This document shows, piece by piece, positions 19,986-31,737 of a stretch of DNA of 64,000 nucleotides. The translations under genes and the position numbers were made by a program. Location of the stretch: positions 11,265,001 to 11,329,000 of the forward strand of contig JAYKKT010000073.1 in the NCBI GenBank assembly GCA_036023115.1, given 5' to 3'. Position 1 is the first letter of the stretch. Each line of letters starts with the position of its first letter. The stretch is from Brasenia schreberi (taxonomy: Eukaryota; Streptophyta; Magnoliopsida; Nymphaeales; Cabombaceae). Below the pieces are notes generated by a model that saw only the letters and a program-made list of their open reading frames with translations, was not told the origin of the DNA and searched no databases.

Positions 19986-22900
19986 TGGCTTTAGTGGGTT
20001 ATGGTTTGTAGAAGAATGTTAAGTTGAACGTATGTGTTGGCTTTGTTGATGGGTTGTATAAATTTTGATCAATTTGATATTAATGGAATTTTTGGAATAA
20101 TGTGATCGGTTCTTGTTGCTCATCTACTCAATGTGACGCTGAGGTTGTTTAATTTGAATATTTTTTCCTTGTACAGCGTTCCGGTTGATGGTATGCTATA
20201 GATCAAACGAGAGAAATTTCTCATCTACCTTGTGTAATTGCAGTTAAATCTTTTATGGTGCATCTTTTTCAGAAGCTTATTATTTTCTGAAAGGATTCAT
20301 ATTGTTGCTGTCTGCTCTTGGTGTTGCCTATTGGCTCTACTCAGTAGCCTTGAATGAGGAGATAATTTGAAAAGGGAAGGCACATAAGGAAACAAACTTT
20401 GTATAAAATCAAGAGATGGGATGCTGTACAGTCCCTTCCCTTGTTATATGGCAAAGATCAGCAACGTTAAGTATCATGCAACATGTTGAAATGTCTCCCT
20501 GTTCAAGCTAAAATGTATAAAGGTTCGTTAAGCAGACTATCCACCAAAACAATACCAGTGTTGGTCGGTTGTTCTTAAACATGTAAATATGCATAAATAA
20601 CTCCAAGTAACAGAGGTACCGCACCTTGAACTTGGCATCACGAAGAGGTTGCTTCCTGATGTGCTAACTGCTAACTTGATTCTGATGAGTGTTTTCATTA
20701 ATAATGGTGCTCTGTGTTTAATCTTTTTGCCGTCAACTTCATATTTACATGTGCAGTTTGCTTCATGATTTCTATTGCATATTAGCTCGTTTAAGAACAA
20801 CTCTCCAACTTTTCTTTTCGATGCTTGATAATTATGATTTTTAACATATTAATATCCACACAATTACCTTATTAATGATGTCCGTGATTATAATTAAGTG
20901 ATCTTAGCACTCATTTAGATCATTGGGTTGAATTGAGCTTTAAAGCAAAATTTTCGGATTTTAATACATATAGACATTGGTTCAGTATTTGGATCATAAC
21001 TTGAGTTGTCAGATCTCTGATTTTGATGTTCTTTATATGCTAAAGAAAGATGAGAAAAATATCTACAGGTTTTGTGTGAAATGTCAAATTGGAAGATTCG
21101 GATGTTTAAGTGAATCAAATATAGTCTCTGAAGTTGGACTAGTGGTACTGTCATTTAATTCTGTCAATGAATTCTGACACACCTTTACTATTTTCGGGGC
21201 ATTATCTCACTTGCCTCAAGCCCAAATTAAGCATGTGAGCACCTCAGGAAAGCTTTACTTCAAAGGCTATCTGATGGACTTGATTTGAATTAGAGATTAT
21301 GACAGAAATCCAAAAGATCAAAATGTGAAAAAGTGGAAGAATCAGCTGAAGGTGGGAGACACACTTTGATAATAGATGAATAATTAACAAAAGTGGGTGA
21401 ACCACTTTTTGACTCTTAGTGGACAGATTAAGAGGAGAGCAATCAGATTTGTGGGATAAAATAAATGAGAGCTTCTAACGTAGGAGGGTGTGATTATTGT
21501 AGTTTTAGTTTCTTGATTTTGAGACTTCTCTTTCTTCTCTCTTCTCTCCTCTCTTCAAGTTATTTTTATTTTTTATACTGCTCTTCAAGGTTCTCCAATG
21601 GTGATGGCTGGTGGAGAGCTATTAAACTTCTTTAATCAATCCAAGAGATTGACATTTTGATGATTAATCTTGAGATCTTATTTTAACTTGCTGATGATTA
21701 ATCTGAGATCTTATTTTAATTAAGTTATACATTCATCTATTAATCAAGTTTCTCTTTCTTGTCTTTCTTGTTTAAATTCTCGATGAATGCTTAGTTTGAT
21801 CGGGGATCAGAAAGGTATGTTAATTTATGTAATTATCATGTGACAAGAGATGAATTCGTGAGGTTAAATCAATGCATCAAAGGTGTTTGTTGAAATATTT
21901 AGCTTGGTGGATCTTGGGTTTTAAGTTGATTTGGGTTTTGGATGGATGCTTAATTTTTTCAACCCCACACTGAATTCTAATTTGTTACTTAGCAAAATAT
22001 CCATGGATCATTGAGAGGCTTCTCGATGTGATCTAAGACCAAGGATTTGGTTGATAGTTGAATAGATCTATAAAGATCAATGATGGATTAAAATCAAGAT
22101 TTCCATTAATTTCTCTTGGATTGGTTGTTTTCCTTAATTTGGCTTACCTTCCTTAATTACTTTTGTTGTTTATCTTACAAACCCTTTTCCCCTCGTTTAT
22201 TAACCTCTTTAATCTGACTTCATAATTAGAATGATCTATGGCCCGACCTAGTCGTTTATTAACCTCTTAATCGACTTCATAAGTAGAATGATCTTATGGG
22301 CTCGACCTAGTGTTACCCATGCTACAAGTAATTTTGGTAACCCGTTTATAAATTGATTTAAATTCTAGTAATTCCCGACAAATTGCCAAATTTTTGGTGT
22401 CAAGCTACGGAGTCATTCTCGATTTGCCCCACTTTTATTAAGAGCATATATAATTTCTAATCCCCTCACTAACCTTTGTGTTGCTGTGTTTTGGTGAATT
22501 TTAGGAGAAAACTAGTGATTACTTTTGTCACTTTGGCGTAATTTTGTAATGAGTTTAGAAATGTGCCTAGAATGCAATCAAACTCCTGGTCAGTTGAAGG
22601 AAAATGGCCTAATGTTGCAAGACTCACATATTTTTTGTGAGGTCACCCCTGGTTTTCCCAAAATCCATCGCTTAGACTAGTTTTTCAATTTTTTAATATT
22701 TTTTATTGTATTTTTTAGTTTCATTTTTGTGTAGTTTTCATGTTGTACAAGTCCCATAATTCTTTAAAAAATCATTGTATAGGTCAATTAGATTTTATTT
22801 TGGTATATTTTTAGTGTTTATCTAGTCTATTTTGCTTGTTTAATCGATTTTTGTATTTTTTTTTTTTGAATGACAAAATATGAAGTTATTAAGTGTGTAT

Positions 22901-23020
22901 ATGATTTTTATTGCATTCATGAAGTGGAAGACACTCGACTTGAGTGTTATTTGAAGATTGGGGGATTTACGAAGTACTTTTATTTTCAGGTTTTTGTTTG
23001 AATTAAAGTACTCCATTGAG
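19986..23020. other. 3' flank of YLMG gene and intergenic DNA
   Basis: No gene recognised over 3 kb. A pair of similar segments near 21650-21720 (GATGATTAATCTTGAGATCTTATTTTAA and its repeat) and another near 22195-22320 (TTTATTAACCTCTTTAATC with GACTTCATAA repeated about 60 bases on) are small local duplications. I could not find the left terminal repeat of the following hAT element here. Confidence 0.45.
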
Positions 23021-25405
23021 ATGGTAGGAAGGGGTGTAGAGACTCTCATTCAAAGTCTAATGATCCGACATGGCAGTGGGGTATACCAGTTGAGGGTTCA
23101 AGGTTAAAAATCAGATGCTTATTTTGTGAAAAGGTGGTTAGTGGTGGAATTTCAAGGTTGAAACACCACCTAGCCGGAACCAGGAAAGAAGTTGCTCCAT
23201 GTACAGGCAGAGTTAGAAGTTTGCCAGAAGGTATTAAATGGCAATGCCTACAGATGATTGAGAACATACAAGAACGGAGAAAACAAAAGGATGATTTTCA
23301 GATGTATGAAGAAGTTGATGATGCTACTACTATTGGATTTGGATTCACTGATAGTTTGCCTTCAGATGCTAGAACAGAGATTGGTAGTTTGGAGGTGGCA
23401 GAAGAGAAAGTTGAGGAAGGAGTAGAGGAAGAGTTTATTCTTCTAACATACATTCGTCATTTCCTCCTTCCACTACACCTAGTGCTCAACCAGGAATTCG
23501 TGCTGTTATGGCTTCAAAACAACTGCATGATCAGGCAAACCTTGCAGTGGTTAGATGGTTTTATGATGCATGCATTCCATTTAATGCAGCAAACAGTTTT
23601 CATTTTCAAGCAATGATAGATGCAATTGCAAACATTGGTCCAGGATACAAGATGCCCTCTTATCAGAAGTTGAGAGGGAAGATATTAGATCAGACCGTCA
23701 TTGAAGTGCAGCAATACTGTTCAACTTTGAGACAGTCGTGGAAGGAAACAGGATGCACTATTATGGCAGATGAATGAACTGATAGGCGAGGAAGGACATT
23801 GCTAAACTTTCTTTTATATTGTCTTAAAGGACTCATATTTTTGAGATCTCTAGACATGTTAGAGGAGAGGCACACTGCAGAGATCCTACGAGAAGAATTT
23901 GATAAGATTATACAGGAGGTTGGGCTACAAAATGTGGTCTAATTGATTACAGATAATGCAGCTAACTACAAAGCAGCTGGGAAGGAGTTAGCTGATATTT
24001 ATGGGACTTTCTACTGGACACCATGTGCAGCCCATTGTTTAGATCTCATCCTCGAGAACATTGGTGAGATGGATGAAATAAAGGCAGCAACTGAGTGTTG
24101 TCAAGATATTACAAAATTCATTTACAACCATGCTTTTGTTTTGTGTATGATGAGGAGATATACAGAAGGTGCAGAGCTTCTTCGCACAACTGTAACTCGG
24201 TTCGCAATAAGCTTCTTATCTGTACAGAGTATTGTGAGACTGAAGCAAGCTTTGAAGAGAATGTTCTCCTAAGATGAGTGGCAACAATTTGCAGAGTTAT
24301 CTCAAAACAGAAGAAATAAAAAGTTGAATGAAATTGCAGAAACAGTTTTTAGAAGTTCATTTTGGAATGCATGTGTCAAATTACCTTTATGAAGCCATGG
24401 ACAGGGCAAAAGAAACCATCAGAAATAATTTTAATGGAAAAAAGAGAGATTATGTGCTCGTGTGGAAAATAATTGATAGTAGATGGAATAAACAATTGCA
24501 TCAGCCTATTCATGCAGCAACATATTATCTAAACCCACCATTCAGGTACTCAGGAACCTTCAAAAGGGACGGTGAGGTTAATCGAGGAATCATTGATTGT
24601 ATCGACAGATTAGTCCCTGATGAGAGCATAACAGATACGATACATCGAGAGATGGAGATATATGATAATGCTTTTCACTTGATGGGTTTGCCTGTTGCAA
24701 TTCGCAACCGCACTACGATGCGTCCAAGTAAATTGTTTATTTTTATATTTAAGTTGCATCTTACATTACTGTGGATTATTATGTCTCTAATGTTTGTATT
24801 TTTTTATAGATGTTTGGTGGAACAGGTTTGGAAGTGATTGTCCAAACCTTAGAGATTTTGCAGTCAGAGTCTTAAGCCAAACCTATAGTGCAACAGGTTG
24901 TGAAAGAAATTGGAGTGTTTTTGAACACATCCATACAAAAAAGCGCAATAGGTTGGAACACAAAAGGCTTAATGATTTGGTTTATATTCGTTGTAACATG
25001 CGCCTTTGTGAAAGGTAATGGTGTATTACTATTACTTTCAAATTTTCAATTCAATATTGTTTAACTTTAGTTTTCAATTGTTAATATTACTTACTAATTG
25101 TTTATCTTTGTTTGTGTCATAGGCAATTAAAAAAAGTAAATAGAGAAGAAAGTCAGTTTGATCCAATAAGTTTGGATAATTTTGATATATTAGAAGATTG
25201 GGTTATGAAAGACACAGAAGAAAATGCCCTCCTAACAGAAGAAGACGTTGCCTGGATTAATTTGGAAGTAGCGCAATAACATTATGGAGATGAAGAATTT
25301 GATTTTGAAGAAGAAGGTGTGGGCGTGACTGATGATGATGATGAGGATCTGCAACAAGGAGAAGATGAAGATTATTTAGTTGATGATCCTGACTACAATT
25401 TGTAA
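23021..25405 (+). pseudogene. hAT-superfamily transposase gene, multiply disabled
   Basis: Most of a plant hAT transposase (DUF659 type) can be followed. A BED zinc finger lies at about 23059-23205 (DPTWQWGIPVEG, CLFCEKVVSGGISRLKHHLAG). The catalytic region begins with QAMIDAIANIGPGYK and IMADE*TDRRGRTLLNFL (stop 23775-23777 where the family has W), then VV*LITDNAANYKAAG (TAA 23939-23941) and YWTPCAAHCLDLILENIG. A stop at 24269-24271 and a frameshift with missing residues around 24350-24390 follow, then LYEAMDRAKETI. Introns are seen at 24728-24809 and 25015-25122, both GT-AG. The dimerisation region is CERNWSVFEHIHTKKRNRL. An acidic tail ends at 25405. The few lesions suggest fairly recent death. 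Confidence 0.88.
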
Positions 25406-25504
25406 AATGTAACATTGTATGTAACTGTAGTGTAAATTGTGTCTGTATTTTATTTTTTGGATTCAAAATATGTAAATTTGGATGTAATTGTTCAATATTG
25501 AATG

Positions 25505-25911
25505 CTCAATCTGTACTAAACTTACATTATATGAATTTAAAGCAATTATCAGATTTTTTCTGATTTTTTTTTTTATTTTTTTTATCAATTTTTTCGTTTT
25601 TTTATTATTTTTTATTGATTTTTAATTAATTTTTACATTATTTTAATATTAAAGTACGATATGATACGCCCGTATCGTGGAGCCCAGTGATACACGATAC
25701 GATACGCGTCAGACAACACTGGTTCAATCTGTGCTAAACTTTGCATTATATGAATTTAAAGCAATTATCAGATTTTTTCAATTTTTTTTCGAATTTTTAC
25801 TAATTTTCTTGATTTTTTAAATAAATTTTGTATTATTTTAATATTAAAGTACGATACGCCCGTATCGTGGAGCCTAACGATACGCGATACGATATGTGTC
25901 AGACAACACTG
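25505..25911 (+). repeat. Duplicated 3' terminal segment of the hAT element
   Basis: Two copies, about 25505-25722 and 25723-25911, both start G(C/T)TCAATCTGT(A/G)CTAAAC, pass through a T-rich stretch and end in a palindromic GATACGCCCGTATCGTGGAG ... GATACGATA tract and CAGACAACACTG. The last word is a good hAT end (complement CAGTGTTGTCTG). The first copy lies directly behind the transposase gene. Confidence 0.7.
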
Positions 25912-26159
25912 ATTAAAATACATGAATTTTGGTTTTGTGAGAGGTGTGTTAGTGTAGCAGAAAGCTAAATGTTTGAGAGGTTAGTATTGATGCTTGATAT
26001 GAGCAGAAGGCGGTTGATACGTGCTTTGAGGTGGAGCAGGCAGAGCTCCTCAAAGCTACTTTGAGAGTTTATAGTAGAAAAGGAGATGGTTATCCCTAAG
26101 GATTAATTGTTTGAGAAGTATACCTCTCCATTTGGAAGGTCTTTAAAAATGTGTTACAT
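25912..26159. other. Short intergenic stretch
   Basis: Nothing recognised between the hAT ends and the following RTE fragment. Confidence 0.4.
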
Positions 26160-27425
26160 GTTTTATCCTATACTATGGAGAAACCAAAAGATACGTGAGG
26201 AATGGAGGACAAGTACATTTATACCCATATACAAGAAGAAGGGAGTGAGAGACTTTTATAGAATTATGCAAATTATTAAGGTATTAAGTTGGTGAATCAT
26301 GTTATGAAATTGTAAGAAGGAATTATTGAACGTAGGTTGAGACATGTATCAGGTACAATAGATAACCAATTTGGATTCATAAAAAAGAGATTTACTGTTG
26401 GGACGTCTTAAAAGCATTTTAGAGAAAAAAAGAACTTTCATATGGTATTTATTGATCTAAAAAAAGCTTACGATAGGATGCAAAAAGATATTTCTTTTTG
26501 AAGAACTTTGGAAAAGATAGGTATCTTATTGACGTACATCAATCTTATAAGCGGTATGATTGTGCATAAATATGTGTGAGCACTCATGAAGGAACAACAA
26601 CTTTCTTTGAAGGTAATATTGGATTACGTCAAGTATCACTTTAAGTCTATATTTATTTATATTGATCGTTATGAGTTAACAAAACATATTTAAGATAGAG
26701 TACTTTAGTTTATGTGATTCAAAGTTGGAACTATGGAGAGAAATATTAGAAAGAAAAGGCTTTCAACTTACTAGAATAAAGACTTAATATATGAAATGTA
26801 AGTTTGATCATTTGGTTACTTCAAATGACAGAAATTAAGATTGACACATCCCTTCTAAGAAAAGTTTTAAATACCTAAGGTCAATTTTTAAGAGCGATAA
26901 AGAAATTGATGGAGATGTTATATATGAAATTAATTCAAGTTGGTTAAAATGGAGAGGTGAATTAGATATTCTATGCGAAAAGAAGATACCATTAAAGTTG
27001 ATGGGTAAATATTATAGAACAACAATTAAACACACTATGTTTTATAGTTAAGAGTGTTGGACAGATAATTATCAACATGAACAAAAGGTGGCCGTGACAG
27101 AAATGAAGACGATGAGATGGATAAATAATATACAAGGATAGATCGTATACATAATGAGGTTACTAGAAACAAATTAGGAGTGACACCAATAAATGATAAA
27201 ATGAGAAAAATCATTTACATACATAGAAAAATGATGAAAGGAAGCTCTGAAAAGAAGGCATGATAAACTAGTGAAAATGATAAAAGAGGAAGAGGAATAT
27301 CAAAAAAATATTAGAAGTAATAAAAAATGATCTAGCTTATGTTAACTGTTATCATGCTCTATAGAAATAAAGAATCCACGTAGTCAACCCCATCTAATAT
27401 GAGAAAAGGATTAGCTGAAGTTGTT
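26160..27425 (+). pseudogene. RTE-clade LINE, 5'-truncated (RT and 3' UTR)
   Basis: Begins in the RT domain (WRNQKIREEWRTSTFIPIYKK) and continues with many stops through FIDLKKAYDR-like (26455-26475), INLISGMI-like and FKYLRSIFK-like segments to the 3' UTR. There AAATAAAGAATCCACGTAG and TCTAATATGAGAAAAGGATT correspond to the 3' ends of the other copies. A remnant GTTGTTGA marks the tail at about 27420. The usual 5' truncation of LINEs explains the missing endonuclease. Confidence 0.8.
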
Positions 27426-27995
27426 GACATTGCTTTATCCACCTTCTTGATTGGACTCAAGTTTCATGTTTTTTCCCTTGCCCGGATATTTACCAGTACA
27501 ATTTTGAGGTGAGGCTGCCGGACATGGTCGTAGAGATCTAGTAAGATCATACTTTTGACATGAGCAAGATGATAACGGGGCCCACTTTGAGACTTTCTTG
27601 GTTTTCATTGTCGTACGGCTTTCTTTACACCACACAAACACTTATAATAGGAAGTCACACCCATATTAGACAACCCGGCACCCAAGATTGGTTTTACATA
27701 TGCTAACCTTTTGAATATTCTATGTCGGAAAATAATCTATATAGCCGACCTTATCTAGTGTTTCATAAGGCTTGGTTCCTGGTTGTGATTAAAGCTTCTA
27801 GCTTACAGACACCATAGTGCTATTATTATGTTGCTAGTTCAGGGAAACCGATCGTTTCTTCTGGATTTATGAGACAATGTCAATGTAATGTCTAATACAA
27901 TATTTGGATATGTATTCGACACCCATGATCTTTTAAATTGCTGTATCTAGGACCGGCACTGGCACCTGCAACACCAGTACTCTTAAGGCATAGCT
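27426..27995. other. Intergenic, no supported gene
   Basis: No domain or repeat recognised. Confidence 0.4.
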
Positions 27996-28516
27996 TTACA
28001 TGTTTATACTGTTTATGCAGTTGTCTAACTCAGCAATCCTCTTATCTCTGTCAATTATTTCCTCTTCTAGCTGCCTGTTTTGAAACCTGAGAGCATCGAA
28101 CTGTGAGTGAATGCTATTGATCTGTTCCTCGATTTCTTTGTTGCTTATTTCTAAAATGCTTTGTATCACTCTCACCACCGGCCATGAATTGACCACAACC
28201 ACGAGCCCAGAGCTCTCAGCCTTGAGAATGATCTCTAGACAGAGCAGCAGCAGCTGTTGCTGCGACCTCCGCAATGCCTCCTGCATGCCTGAAGAAGCTT
28301 AAGCCTAGGGCCACCATCAGAACCATGTCTTTCAAAATGAGTATACTTAATATGGCAACTCCTGCCCAGTATAAAATCTTATCCTTCTTGGATGCGCGTC
28401 GACATGAAACGTTTTTCACAGTTTGTGTAGATTTAAGACAAAGGATAAGACAAATCAACGATAAGGAGGACCAGAACGAAAATTCGAGCTTGTGTAGATT
28501 TAAGGAGTCTTGCAAG
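27996..28516 (-). pseudogene. Possible membrane/coiled-coil protein gene, frameshifted
   Basis: Two overlapping minus-strand frames read like one protein. The first has a basic segment (SCRRASKKDK) and a strongly hydrophobic stretch (ILYWAGVAILSILILKDMVL, then MVALGLSFF) and then GGIAEVAA. The second, one frame over from about 28250, has LKAESSGLVVVVNSWPVVRV followed by a heptad-like helix, EISNKEIEEQINSIHSQFDA, LRFQNRQLEEEI and DRDKRIAEL, ending at 27996. This would be a transmembrane helix followed by a coiled coil. The frame change lies in a CAG/CTG-rich spot, so a frameshift or an unrecognised intron are both possible. I do not recognise the family. No start codon is secured. Confidence 0.4.
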
Positions 28517-28597
28517 ATGAGACCTTTGCCATGTGCCTATGAATTCAATCGATACAGATCTCGGTTTTCTGGTTTCCATGTGCCTGCAGACTCACAC

Positions 28598-28599
<2 letters not shown>

Positions 28600-28635
<36 letters not shown>
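28600..28635. repeat. GA microsatellite
   Basis: About 18 uninterrupted GA units. It lies just upstream of the minus-strand reading frames at 27996-28516 (complement CT), as in the leaders of the other genes in this window. Confidence 0.92.
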
Positions 28636-28637
<2 letters not shown>

Positions 28638-28724
28638 CTTTGAAGGTATGAAACTGCGGAGACTAAGAGTGTCCCTTTGAGGTAAGTATTGCGTCAGCTT
28701 CCAATAAAGGGCATAGAGCTGTGG

Positions 28725-28810
28725 GTAGGTTTTGGGCCTTCTGATAGGTCAGGGTTTCGAATGCAGGCGGTGTGATAGGTGTTCACCTGACCCCTGTTTG
28801 CCTTGGAAAA
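28725..28810 (+). mobile_element. tRNA-like B-box fragment (weak)
   Basis: TCAGGGTTTCGAATGCAGG resembles a B box, and a GGAAAAAAAAA run follows 60 bases later. It does not share enough with the main SINE family to be sure. Confidence 0.25.
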
Positions 28811-28880
28811 AAAAATCCATCACTTGATGGCAACGAGTAAAGATTCTCTATGGCATGACGTAGAAAACTAAGTATGCAAG

Positions 28881-29216
28881 CTAATTCCTGATGAGAGGCA
28901 CAACCCTCAGGAGGAACTCGAAACAAAAGGGAACCTGTAACCAGATAGCAGAGCCCACGTCAGGCCACAATCTAAAGCTTCTGCACCAGGAGTTCCCTCC
29001 CCTTTCCACAACTTCACCGGCTTGCATCAAGTCTGGGTCCTTGGTGACGGAGGAGGAATGTTGCCTAGCAGGCAAGCTCGACCTTGCACCCCTCTTTCCG
29101 GCCTTCAACTCGGCTGGACTGCACCTCCTACTGGGTTTGTTGCGAGAAAGCAGCCTTTGAGGTACCAGTTGGACGGCCTGCATCACCGCGGATGATCTGG
29201 CCGGCTTTTGCAGCAA
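28881..29216 (-). CDS. Unrecognised GC-rich reading frame, 111 residues
   Basis: An uninterrupted frame in an island distinctly GC-richer than its surroundings. The protein is basic and low-complexity (PQRLLSRNKPSRRCSPAELK, GKRGARSSLPARQHSSS), with a more acidic middle (KDPDLMQAGEVVERGG) and a hydrophobic C-terminal part (FCFEFLLRVVPLI). No domain is recognised. It may be a real small gene, part of one, or a repeat; frame openness in GC-rich DNA is weak evidence. Confidence 0.25.
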   Translation of the reverse strand: MLQKPARSSAVMQAVQLVPQRLLSRNKPSRRCSPAELKAGKRGARSSLPARQHSSSVTKDPDLMQAGEVVERGGNSWCRSFRLWPDVGSAIWLQVPFCFEFLLRVVPLIRN

Positions 29217-31737
29217 CCAGTGCAGGTGGCACTTAATACAAGATTCTAGGGGGGCTGGAACTCCAATTTTCAGTACGGCAGTGTCAAGCTCAAACGTAGA
29301 ACTGTTAACAAGTAAACTGATTTTTAGCCAAAAGTATAGCCTATGTCAGGAGGTTATTTGTTCTTCTCTCGATCCCCCCTCTCTCTCTTCGTACTATTTG
29401 GATCTAAGGTGTAGTTCTTCTATCAATCCCTCCCTCTGTGATCCATACCTTTTCAATATAGAGTTCTTACTTCTACTATAAAAAAAACTCCTGATTTCTC
29501 ACTCTTCTTCTAAGCTATCATTCTTCCCTCGAAACTTTTGATGTCTCTTTTTTCTCTTTGATTGCCTTTCAAGTTGTTTTTTTTATACTACACGAATGCC
29601 TCAATGTTTCTTTCCTTCCTCATCGCCTTTCTTTTTTTTCGTTCTTCTCGCTCTCTTTCTTTTCTTCTATTTACTTTTTATTTCTCTCTTCTTCTTTCTT
29701 ATTTGTAATATATATATTTTTTCTCATTATTCTTTTAAGGTTTGTTGGAGTAAATTTCTACAAAGACAAGAATAAGAAAGATACTCTCAATCCCAATTAT
29801 CAGTTATATACGTAAATCTATGGTTTCCTGAAGTCATGATTACAGGTTCATATGAGCATGTTAAAACCAGGAATCAAACACACCCTAAAAGACCCATCTT
29901 GCCAAATGGCAACGTTGGGTTATTCTGAGACAAGGAAACCGCCCTCACTTGATTCACAAGATCTAAGCAGTTGGTTGCTCTATGCGAATGATGCTGTTTC
30001 TCTTTTGCCGTCGTCTCCATAGTCTTCAACACCGGCGACCTGAAAAGCATTCACGGGACTTCTTTACCTCGCAAAACGGACTACTCTCGTTAGCGCTTCG
30101 ACTCTTTGGAGATTTCTGCTCAACTCTTTGTGGTCTGCCTTATCTTATAGGTGCTACTTCCTAAAGAATCAGAGAAAAGATAAACATGGAAAAGAAATTG
30201 CTGTTATCCTACTCCAGGAATTCATAAACAATCCTGCATGGATAAGAACTCTATCTTGCAGAGACGTGGCATTTGACAAGAATCTTTTAATTGATATCAA
30301 GCGGAATCGGAATAGAATCCCGAATCAATTTGAGTATATTTGGAAGAAATCCATGCCGGAAAAGAAGGAAAGCGGAGGAGATCGCGAGAAGAAATCGATG
30401 GGATGTGACAAATTTTAACATTATGGGTTATGGGTTGGAATTATTTTCATAGACAATAAAGTTCAAGGTGATTGACTTATCAACATATGGTTAATATTTA
30501 CTACCAATTCTTAAGAAAGGTCTCCATTCGAGTTTTGTCAGCAGAGAAATCAGCTCCAACCAGATTAGTCGGTGTCCTTGTAGACTTTCGGATACTCGTG
30601 GTTTAGAAAAGGAAAATCAGACCATGACTCCATCTAAGAAAAGTTAAAGGTCACCCCTTACTATTACAATGACGAATAGTATAAGGAATAGAAGAAGAGT
30701 GTCATTGTGATAATAACTTAATATTTACTACCAACGTTTGTAGAATGGTCTAACCAGCTGATTGACAATTTATTTGGTCTAGTTTATGACTTTTAATAGT
30801 TTGAATTGGTTCTCCAACAGTTGATAAAACTGATCCAAATCAGACCACGAACTCCCTTAAATATATTGTATATAGGTTGTTACAAAAAAGTCCCAAGCAT
30901 TGAAAAATCATAAAAATAAGAATATTCAATATTTTGTAATAATTAATCAATAAAAACTTTTATTATATATTAAATGAAATATTAATAACATGTATCATTA
31001 TACAGTCATGAATCGGAAAAACAGAAACAAATGTTAAGATATATTGTCGTTTGTTGAATGCAACTATCAAACATGCGATACACCCTATTATATTTATACA
31101 TGTTACTTTAAATTATATCATACAAACTGGTAGAGTTAACACTTAATCAAAACATGATCAGGAATGGCTATATCTGCAGTGCTTGTCGAGTTCCACAATG
31201 CCGTTTGTTCAACTATCAAGCATTAGCTTACGTTATAAAATGAGAGTCATATGCCTAAACAAGTCATTAATGCCGTCTGTTCAACTCTGTTTTTGTGAGA
31301 GGTCTCAACTTAGAGCATCACTGGAACATGTTCCTTTTACCATTTCTTTTCTCCATACATATATGTATTGCTAATATCTAATACACCATTTATATGGTTA
31401 TACGATATTAAATTAGTTTGTTTATGGAGAACACGTAGGTCAGGGCAGAGTTGGATCAATTTTTACAAGTCCCAAACAGTCAAACTCCGTGTGGAGTCCT
31501 CGCCTCACCCGGCCCCATCGTCATCTCTACAGATGCTTGCTTTTGAGAGATTTATGTCCAACCCCCAGCTACACACGAGGCCCAAGGAGAAAACGAGGGA
31601 AAAAAGGAAGTCTTTCTTTACTTTATTCACTGAGACTCTCTCCCCTTCTCTTTCTCTCCCTTCTCTTTCTATAAGAATCCCTCCCTCTATTTTTATTCCC
31701 TACCAACAAACATTAGTCAAACTCCTTGTTCTCTCTC
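29217..31737. other. Intergenic and upstream region of the NOI gene
   Basis: T/CT-rich at 29360-29720. An open frame from about 30044 to 30418 on the + strand (YLAKRTTLVSASTLWRFLLN to CDKF) shows no recognised domain. 30420-31180 is AT-rich without signal. 31590-31690 is CT-rich and likely the proximal promoter or leader of the gene that follows. Confidence 0.4.

Noticed and set aside
30044..30418. Open frame tentatively considered an organelle-derived insert
   Set aside because: The residues (KRNRNRIPNQFEYIWKKS) looked organellar in style, but I could not match them to any plastid or mitochondrial gene.
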